A program made the translations under genes and the position numbers. This document shows, in pieces, positions 58,574 through 64,000 of a DNA stretch of 64,000 nt. The notes under the pieces were generated by a model. It was given only the letters and a program-made list of their open reading frames with translations. It searched no databases and was not told the DNA's origin. This DNA is from Archangium violaceum. Lineage in GTDB: Bacteria > Myxococcota > Myxococcia > Myxococcales > Myxococcaceae. The stretch covers positions 12,403,501 to 12,467,500 of the forward strand of contig NZ_CP069338.1 of NCBI RefSeq assembly GCF_016859125.1, in the 5' to 3' direction. Positions within the stretch are counted from its first letter, which is position 1. Each line of letters begins with the position of its first letter.

Positions 58574-59635
58574 TCAGATTCCCGGGCGCAGGATCAGACG
58601 GATGGGATTCCCTTCCTTCTTGATGAGCCGCTCCACCCCCAGCGGGGCATCCCGCAGAGGAAGGACGTCCGAGATGGAGCCGGAGAAATCCAGACGACGG
58701 AAGCGGGAGAGGGACACCAACTGGTGCAGGTGCCGTGGGTAGGAGCCGTAATGGCCGCGCACCTGCTGCATGGCGTAGCAGAAGGGCACATCCAGGCCGA
58801 GCGACAGCGGGGCTCCCGCGAGCCCCACGAGCACCAGCCGGCCCATGGGCCCGAGCACCGACCGGGCCTGCTCCCGCACCTGCTGCACCCCCGCGAGATC
58901 GAGGGCGACATCGAGACCACGGCGGCCCGTCAGCGATTTGATCTGCTCGCGGAAATCCGGCTGCCGGGGATCCAACGCGGCGTCCGCGCCGAGCTTCAGC
59001 GCGCGCTCCCGCGCACCGGGCAGCGGATCAATGGCGATGATGGGGGCCGCACCGAAGGCCCGGCAGAGCTGCACCGCGTGCGCGCCGAGGCCACCCACTC
59101 CCCAGATACCCACCGCCTCGGCGGGCTTGAGCTGGGCCGTCTCCACGATGGCGGCGTATGGCGTGGACACCGCGTCGGGGAGGATGGCCGCCTGCTCCGA
59201 GGACAGCTCATCCGGGACGGCCACCAGCGTGTCGAAGCGCGCCAGCGCGTATTCCGCCCAACCGCCGTCGTAGTCCACGCCGCGGGTCAGTGGCTTGACG
59301 CACGGGCCGAGGCGGCCCACGCAGGACGGACACCCGCCGCAGCTCTGTCCCGCCTGCAACAACACTCGCATGCCCAACTGCCACAGGGGAGGCACCGCCG
59401 AGCCCAGCTTCTCGATCACCCCGGACACCTCGTGCCCCAGCGTGACCTTCGTGAGACCCTCGCGGGGCTCCAGGCGCAGCGTGCCGTCGATGATGTGGAT
59501 GTCGGACAGGCAGATGCCCGCGGCGGCGACCTTGATGCGCACCTCATCCGGACCGGGCTCCGGAATGGCCACCGTCTCCATTCCAAACTTCCCCGTCGTG
59601 AGGTCGAAACGCCCTGCGAGCATCGTGGATGGCAT
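58574..59635 (-). CDS. Zinc-dependent alcohol dehydrogenase (MDR family)
   Basis: A 353-residue medium-chain dehydrogenase with all zinc ligands: catalytic GICLSDIHI (Cys), LGHEVSG (His, Glu), and the structural set in CGGCPSCVGRLGPC. The cofactor site is GIWGVGGLGAHAVQLCRAFG. It oxidises or reduces an alcohol or aldehyde with NAD(P). It lies 131 bases downstream of mvaS behind a promoter-like segment, so it may be transcribed both from the aib operon and on its own. Its sequence differs clearly from AibC, so it is not a recent duplicate. Confidence 0.88.
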   Translation of the reverse strand: MPSTMLAGRFDLTTGKFGMETVAIPEPGPDEVRIKVAAAGICLSDIHIIDGTLRLEPREGLTKVTLGHEVSGVIEKLGSAVPPLWQLGMRVLLQAGQSCGGCPSCVGRLGPCVKPLTRGVDYDGGWAEYALARFDTLVAVPDELSSEQAAILPDAVSTPYAAIVETAQLKPAEAVGIWGVGGLGAHAVQLCRAFGAAPIIAIDPLPGARERALKLGADAALDPRQPDFREQIKSLTGRRGLDVALDLAGVQQVREQARSVLGPMGRLVLVGLAGAPLSLGLDVPFCYAMQQVRGHYGSYPRHLHQLVSLSRFRRLDFSGSISDVLPLRDAPLGVERLIKKEGNPIRLILRPGI

Positions 59636-59676
59636 GACTTCCTCCGTTCAAGTGCCTGACGCACCAACAGTGGCTG

Positions 59677-59708
59677 ATAGGCCTATAAGCCCCATGCGAC
59701 GCTGTCAA
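59677..59708 (-). promoter_or_regulatory. Promoter with palindromic operator before the zinc dehydrogenase
   Basis: On the minus strand a consensus TTGACA (59708-59703) is followed after 15 bases by TATAGG. The latter lies inside the perfect palindrome ATAGGCCTAT (59677-59686). The geometry suggests a regulated promoter where a dimeric repressor covers the -10 region. AibR (TetR type) is a candidate. The transcript would start about 35 bases before the dehydrogenase ATG. Confidence 0.6.
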
Positions 59709-59766
59709 CATGGGGCTCGGGTTTCCATCGAGCCATTGATGGGTTTACGGCACTTGGGCCGGATGC

Positions 59767-61020
59767 TCAGCCCGCGGCGTAGATGCGGCGGAAGTCGCGA
59801 ATCTCCGCGAGGCGGAACTCGCCCGGCGCCGGGGTCAGCTGCTCCGGCGCGTCCGAGGCGAGCCGCATGATGCGCTCGTACTCCTCCACCGTGACGCGCT
59901 CCCGCTTCGCGAGCACCGACTCCACGTCCGCCTGGGCCATCCGCTGGGCGGCCTTCTCGCCCACCACGCCGGAGTAGAACTCCGCGGCGCAGCCACTGCC
60001 GTAGGACAGCAGGCCGATCCGCTTGCCGGCCAGCGCGGCGCCCTCGCCGTTCATCAGACCCGCGAGCGCCAGGTACAGCGAGGCGGTGTACACGTTGCCG
60101 ATGCGGGCGTTGAGCCCCAGGGACGACGCCACCTGCGCATCGTAGCTGGCGGTGGACTTCGCGGCCTCCTCGCGCGCCGCCGGAGTGCTGGCCGCGGCGT
60201 TCGGCGCGTCCTCCAGGTCACACAGCCGCAGCTGCGTGTGGGCCTTGCGCGCCATCTTGCAGAAGGGCACGTGGTACAGGATGCGCGCGAGCTGCTCGCC
60301 CGGGAGCGAGTCGCCCCAACGTACCACCTCGTGTGCCAGCGCGCGCTCGCGCCAGCCGCGGTACGCACCCGACAGCGCATCCAGATAGCAGCTGATGGAG
60401 TAGTGCCCGTCCACCACCGCCTCCCGCCGGCCGAGCGGCCGCCAGAAGTCGTACACGTCCATGGTGCAGACACCGTTCAGCCCGATGTCGAGCGCGAGCA
60501 GATCCGGCTGCTCCGACACGAGCAGGGCCACCGCTCCGCCACCCTGGGTGGGCTCGCCCGCGGTGTTGAGTCCATAGCGCGCGATGTCCGAGCACACGAC
60601 GATGGCCGAGCGGCCCGCGCCCGCGCCGGAGGCGATCCACTCCACGGCCGCCATCAACCCCGCGGTGCCGCCGTAGCACGCGTGTTGCGTGTCGTAGGTG
60701 CGCATCGTCTTGGGCAGCTTCAGCAGACCCTGGACGTGCGAGGCCACGGGCTTCGAGTGGTCCACGCCCGTCTCGGTACCCACCACCAGCATGCCCACGC
60801 GCGAGGTGTCCACCCCGTTGCTCTGGATGAGCCGCGCCGCGGCCGTCGCGGCGAGCGAGACGGAGTCCTCACCCGGATCCGCCACCGCCATCTCCTTCGC
60901 GCCCAGGCCCGACGTGTACTTGGCGGGATCCACGCCGCGCGCCCGGGCGAGGTCCTCGATGTCCACATAGCGGCGGGGCACCGCGATGGCCAGCGCTTCG
61001 ATTCCAACCTGCTTCTTCAT
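59767..61020 (-). CDS. mvaS: 3-hydroxy-3-methylglutaryl-CoA synthase
   Basis: A 417-residue HMG-CoA synthase. The acetyl-binding Cys lies in YDTQHACYGGTAGLMAAVEW, the catalytic Glu in VADPGEDSVSLAATAA and the His in ILYHVPFCKMARKAH. The N-terminal KKQVGIEALAIAVPRRYVDI and late SYGSGCAAEFYSG complete the family pattern. It condenses acetyl-CoA with acetoacetyl-CoA. Its position behind aibC matches the M. xanthus operon, where MvaS starts the alternative route to isovaleryl-CoA. The spacing to aibC is 24 bases. Confidence 0.93.
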   Translation of the reverse strand: MKKQVGIEALAIAVPRRYVDIEDLARARGVDPAKYTSGLGAKEMAVADPGEDSVSLAATAAARLIQSNGVDTSRVGMLVVGTETGVDHSKPVASHVQGLLKLPKTMRTYDTQHACYGGTAGLMAAVEWIASGAGAGRSAIVVCSDIARYGLNTAGEPTQGGGAVALLVSEQPDLLALDIGLNGVCTMDVYDFWRPLGRREAVVDGHYSISCYLDALSGAYRGWRERALAHEVVRWGDSLPGEQLARILYHVPFCKMARKAHTQLRLCDLEDAPNAAASTPAAREEAAKSTASYDAQVASSLGLNARIGNVYTASLYLALAGLMNGEGAALAGKRIGLLSYGSGCAAEFYSGVVGEKAAQRMAQADVESVLAKRERVTVEEYERIMRLASDAPEQLTPAPGEFRLAEIRDFRRIYAAG

Positions 61021-61044
61021 AGAATTGCTCCTCGCGCGGTGCGC

Positions 61045-62085
61045 TTACTGCAGCTCGGGGGGAACCAACACCAACCGGCCCGCGATCTCGCGGTTCTCCA
61101 GACGGAAGTGCGCCCGTCCGGCATCGGCCAGAGGGACTTCCTCCGACACGAAGGGACGGATCTTCCCATCGGCCGTCAGCCGGAGCGACTCGTCCAGCTC
61201 GTCACGCGTGGTGGCGTAGGCCCCGAGGATCTCCAGCTCCTTGACGATGACCAGGCCCGGGTTGAGGTCCACCTTGCCCGACTCCAGGTTGCCCACCACC
61301 ACCACCCGGCCGCCCGGCGCCATCGCCTTCAGCGTCTGGCCGAAGGTGGCGCTGCCGACGATCTCGATGGCCACGTTGACGCCCTCGCCACCCGTGCGCT
61401 TGCGCGCCTCGGCGGCGAAGTCCAGCCCGCGCGAGACGATGACCTCGTCCGCCCCCGCCTCACGCAGGGCCTGCACCTTCGCCTCACCGGACGTCACCGC
61501 GATGACGCGCGCTCCGTCCAGCTTCGCCAGCTGCACCGCCGCGAGCCCCACGCCACCGCTGGCCCCGGTGATGAGCACCGACTCGCCATCCCGCACGCGT
61601 CCGCGCGTCCTCACCGTGTGGACGGCGGTGCCCAGCGTGCAGCACACCGTGGCCGCCACCGGCCAGGGCAGGTTCGCCGGCACCCGGCCCAGCCCCGCCA
61701 CCGGCGCCGTCATGTACTGCGCGTAGCCGCCGGAGATCTCCTCTCCGAAGAAGCGGTTGTCCTTCTTGCACAGGCTGTTGCGGCCGCTCTTGCACAGGGC
61801 GCACTCGCCGCACGAGAGCCGCTGCAGCGTGGCCACGCGGTCTCCCACCTTCCATCCCGGCGTGTCCGGACCCACCTCCACCACCTCGCCAGCGGCCTCG
61901 TGGCCGAGGATGGCGGGCACGTGGGTACGCGGCAGGTTTCCCCGGCGGTTGATGACGTCGTGGTAGCAGACGCCGCAAGCGTGGACGCGAATGAGCACCT
62001 CGCCGCGACCCGGACGGGGATCGGGCACGGACTCCATCTTCAGGTTGCTCGCTTCACCAAACTGACGCAGAACGACAGCCTTCAT
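61045..62085 (-). CDS. aibC: AibC-type zinc medium-chain reductase, dimethylacrylyl-CoA to isovaleryl-CoA
   Basis: A 346-residue zinc-containing MDR protein. The catalytic zinc region is CGVCYHDVINRRG / LGHEAAGEVVEVG, the structural zinc cluster CGECALCKSGRNSLC and the cofactor motif ITGASGGVGLAAVQLAKLDG. In M. xanthus AibC reduces 3,3-dimethylacrylyl-CoA (3-methylcrotonyl-CoA) to isovaleryl-CoA. The function is assigned here from the operon order aibR-aibA-aibB-aibC-mvaS, since MDR sequence alone would not give it. It follows aibB after 30 bases. Confidence 0.88.
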   Translation of the reverse strand: MKAVVLRQFGEASNLKMESVPDPRPGRGEVLIRVHACGVCYHDVINRRGNLPRTHVPAILGHEAAGEVVEVGPDTPGWKVGDRVATLQRLSCGECALCKSGRNSLCKKDNRFFGEEISGGYAQYMTAPVAGLGRVPANLPWPVAATVCCTLGTAVHTVRTRGRVRDGESVLITGASGGVGLAAVQLAKLDGARVIAVTSGEAKVQALREAGADEVIVSRGLDFAAEARKRTGGEGVNVAIEIVGSATFGQTLKAMAPGGRVVVVGNLESGKVDLNPGLVIVKELEILGAYATTRDELDESLRLTADGKIRPFVSEEVPLADAGRAHFRLENREIAGRLVLVPPELQ

Positions 62086-62115
62086 CCGGGTACTCCTGAC
62101 AGGAAAGACGGTGGC

Positions 62116-62856
62116 TCACGCCCCCACGAGCTGGTCGCGGAGGCAGCGGGAATCGATCGTCCGGATCGCCGACACGGTGCGTGCATCCGGAAGCGAGGTG
62201 ACGGGCAGCGCCTCGTCCGCGTGGAACGAGAAGCCGGTGCGCTCGCGAATGGCGTCGAGCGAGGCCCAGGGGTGACGCGAGAGGAGCCGGGCTCCACCCG
62301 CCCCGAGCTCGAAGACACCGAGGTCGGAGATGAGCTTGACCGGACGGCGATCATCCCGCGTGGTCACCACCTGCACCTCGGGCACGAGGTTGCGGCGCGA
62401 CTGGCGAGGCACCACCAGCACCGGCCGACGCACCCACTGCCGCAGCGTGGCCGCACCCGCCACACCGGGGAACTTGGTGCGCGGACGCTCCAGGCTCCCC
62501 GAGGCCGTCATGTTCGTCTGTCCCCGGGCATCCACCTCGGCGGCGCCGAAGAAGACGGTGTCCACCCTGCCCCGCCGGGCATGGTCGAAGAGGTCCGGAA
62601 TGGTGACCTCCGCCGAGCGCCCCTCCAGGTAGCCGAGGTCCTCGGACGAGGGGAGCAACGAGGGCAGGTCCGGATCCAACGAGCCGACACACGCCAGGTA
62701 CGTCAGCGAGGGCGCGTGCGTGGCCCGGGCCACGGCGATGGCGAGGATGGCCAGCGGCGAGGCGACCCCGGTGGCCACCACGCCCCCATCGTCGATCTCC
62801 TGGGCGAGCAGCGAGACCACGACCTCCGCGGGCGTCACGGACGATTCCACGTTCAT
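62116..62856 (-). CDS. aibB: AibB-type subunit of 3-methylglutaconyl-CoA decarboxylase
   Basis: A 246-residue protein of the CoA-transferase family I beta-subunit fold (glutaconate CoA-transferase B-like): TPAEVVVSLLAQEIDDGGVV, VDTVFFGAAEVDARGQTNMT, VPEVQVVTTRDDRRPVKLIS. The position that carries the catalytic Glu in transferases is occupied by Cys (residue 56, in SLTYLACVGSLDP). This agrees with the cysteine described for M. xanthus AibB, and such a swap converts a transferase into a decarboxylase. It acts as a complex with AibA. Its ATG overlaps the aibA stop. Confidence 0.9.
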   Translation of the reverse strand: MNVESSVTPAEVVVSLLAQEIDDGGVVATGVASPLAILAIAVARATHAPSLTYLACVGSLDPDLPSLLPSSEDLGYLEGRSAEVTIPDLFDHARRGRVDTVFFGAAEVDARGQTNMTASGSLERPRTKFPGVAGAATLRQWVRRPVLVVPRQSRRNLVPEVQVVTTRDDRRPVKLISDLGVFELGAGGARLLSRHPWASLDAIRERTGFSFHADEALPVTSLPDARTVSAIRTIDSRCLRDQLVGA

Positions 62857-63656
62857 GCCGCGCTCCGGGTCCGCCGCAGCAGGGAGTCGAGGAACTCCGC
62901 CTCGCGCCCGGCCTCGGCCAGCGAGAGGTAGTCCGCGAGCATCGCGTCGTCATGCGGGTACAGCCCGACGCAACCGGTGGGCAGCGCCCCACCGCGCGAG
63001 AGCGCGACGCGCTCCACCTGGAAGCCGGGGATCGTCACCCGGGGGAGCCGGGTCACACGCTCCTCGGCCGTCGCCAACACCCGGCGAGCGGCGCCCGCCA
63101 CCAGCAGATCCGTCGTGGGGTCCTCGATGTAGAGGTTGCCCCGCTCGTCCGCCGCGCGCGCGTGGATGAGCGCCACGTCCGGATAGACGGCCGGCTCGAC
63201 CGGCACCCGCTTCCCCGTGAAGGGATCCACCACCACCTGGAGCGGCTCGGCATCGGCCAGCTCGGACACGTCCGCGTCGGGCGCCGGAATGAAGGGCAGC
63301 CCCATGGACGCCGCGCGCAGCCGCTGCACCACGCGGTACCCGTCATGCTCGCGCCAGACGATGCTCCCCTGCTCGATGGCCCGCTTGAGGCAGGGCATGG
63401 GACGCACCCGGCCCTCCAGGTTCAGCGCGCCGAAGGGCAGCTCCACCCGCGACAGACAGCCCCCGGCCACCAGGAACTCGGCGGGCAGCGGGTTGGGCAG
63501 CGAGATGAGCTGGAGGTTCTTGCGGCCCTGGGCGATCAGCTCCAGCACCAACGCCATGGGCGCGCGGCCCAGCATGAAGCCCCCGGTGGCCAGCGAGGCC
63601 CCGTCGGGGATGGACGCCACCAGCTCCGATACCGAGCCCCAGCGACCGGACTTCAT
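62853..63656 (-). CDS. aibA: AibA-type subunit of 3-methylglutaconyl-CoA decarboxylase
   Basis: A 267-residue CoA-transferase family I alpha-subunit-like protein starting MKSGRWGSVSELVASIPDGA. The CoA-binding region is SLATGGFMLGRAPMALVLEL; later landmarks are VELPFGALNLEGRVRPMPCL and PDVALIHARAADERGNLYIE. With AibB it decarboxylates 3-methylglutaconyl-CoA to 3,3-dimethylacrylyl-CoA. Both ends overlap the neighbours by four bases (ATGA), so aibR, aibA and aibB are translationally coupled. A longer frame to 63827 lies inside aibR and is excluded. Confidence 0.9.
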   Translation of the reverse strand: MKSGRWGSVSELVASIPDGASLATGGFMLGRAPMALVLELIAQGRKNLQLISLPNPLPAEFLVAGGCLSRVELPFGALNLEGRVRPMPCLKRAIEQGSIVWREHDGYRVVQRLRAASMGLPFIPAPDADVSELADAEPLQVVVDPFTGKRVPVEPAVYPDVALIHARAADERGNLYIEDPTTDLLVAGAARRVLATAEERVTRLPRVTIPGFQVERVALSRGGALPTGCVGLYPHDDAMLADYLSLAEAGREAEFLDSLLRRTRSAA

Positions 63657-64000
63657 GACTCCCCTCCCGCCACCTTGGGAGGAACGATGGACAACACGGG
63701 AGAACCCGTCGCGCCCGCGGCGGCCACCACCGGAGACACCAGACCGGTGAAGAGCAGATCCACCATCTCGTTGGCGACCTGCTCGGCCGACAGCCGCCCG
63801 TCGGGCTGGAACCACTTGTAGATCCACAGCACCATGCCGAGGAACGAGAACGCGGCCACCGTGGGCTGCACGGGGCGGATGCGCTCCATGCGCACGGCCT
63901 CGGAGAACGCGTCCTCGAGGAACCGGACGTAGTTCTTCTTGCGGCTGTCGATGAAGGCCCGGGCCTCGCCGGTGAGCGTGGCGTGCTCGTGGAGGATGAT
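63653..64000 (-). CDS. aibR: TetR family regulator AibR, C-terminal part (cut by right edge)
   Basis: The frame is open to the right edge, giving 115 residues of the C-terminal effector-binding half: HEHATLTGEARAFIDSRKKN, YVRFLEDAFSEAVRMERIRP, FSFLGMVLWIYKWFQPDGRL, SAEQVANEMVDLLFTGLVSP. The F.G...W...W.......s..e.a..l..l...Gl pattern is typical of TetR regulators of acyl-CoA metabolism. In M. xanthus AibR represses the operon and responds to isovaleryl-CoA. The DNA-binding domain and operator are outside the window. The stop overlaps the aibA start. Confidence 0.87.
   Translation of the reverse strand: MILHEHATLTGEARAFIDSRKKNYVRFLEDAFSEAVRMERIRPVQPTVAAFSFLGMVLWIYKWFQPDGRLSAEQVANEMVDLLFTGLVSPVVAAAGATGSPVLSIVPPKVAGGES

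Noticed and set aside
60238-62931. An 897-codon plus-strand open frame across mvaS, aibC and aibB.
   Set aside because: It is antisense to three well-supported enzymes and its sequence is dominated by Arg, His and Gly. It is a GC-driven artefact.

Overview
The window is GC-rich DNA that looks like the chromosome of a fruiting myxobacterium of the Cystobacter/Archangium/Myxococcus type. The evidence is a Ser/Thr kinase with TPR repeats beside a myxobacterial-type sigma factor, many Cys-anchored lipoproteins and, at the right edge, a gene row matching the alternative isovaleryl-CoA (aib) operon described in Myxococcus xanthus. No rRNA, complete tRNA or CRISPR array was found. All coordinates and repairs were read by eye, with no alignment or database search. 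Layout. 1-2.4 kb: the end of a flavin monooxygenase, a DUF2911 protein, a lipoprotein and the tail of a PKD-type protein. 2.4-16.2 kb: a decaying accessory zone. It holds a response regulator-histidine kinase broken by one stop codon and two copies of a cassette made of a ketosynthase-like protein, a DUF4150 (PAAR-like) toxin and an immunity protein, of the kind associated with type VI secretion. Copy 1 keeps an intact toxin and SUKH immunity gene, but its ketosynthase has an in-frame stop. Copy 2 has a 5'-truncated ketosynthase and a toxin with two one-base deletions, while its immunity gene is intact. IS elements and remnants (integrase-type, IS5, IS91) and a MerR / isochorismatase / RidA unit lie between them. 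16-26.5 kb: secreted and envelope genes (esterase, three-repeat lipoprotein, Asp-Ala-Gly-repeat lipoprotein), two IS91 ends as a dispersed repeat, a fragment resembling a tmRNA 3' end, then the receptor-like kinase and sigma factor. 26.6-34 kb: an overlapping membrane protein / XRE / oxidoreductase operon, an IS4-type element inside a nucleoside hydrolase gene, a Hint-domain toxin with Imm42-like immunity, and an IS630 element with near-perfect 35-bp ends that splits a DUF4262 gene. 34-57.5 kb: mostly intact chromosome with ExbB-ExbD-ExbD, an orphan propeller sensor kinase, DUF421, a DNRLRE surface protein, two LysR genes with operator-like palindromes, an apparently foreign pectate lyase, an MFS exporter, an S41 peptidase and two tandem DUF4139 proteins. 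57.6-64 kb, minus strand: aibR (partial), aibA, aibB, aibC and mvaS, followed by a zinc alcohol dehydrogenase behind its own promoter and a MaoC-type hydratase. How genes work together. MvaS makes HMG-CoA; after dehydration AibA/AibB decarboxylate 3-methylglutaconyl-CoA and AibC reduces the product to isovaleryl-CoA, the primer for iso-branched fatty acids, under TetR-type AibR. The two downstream genes may extend this route. The toxin/immunity pairs are interbacterial competition loci turning over by mutation and IS insertion.
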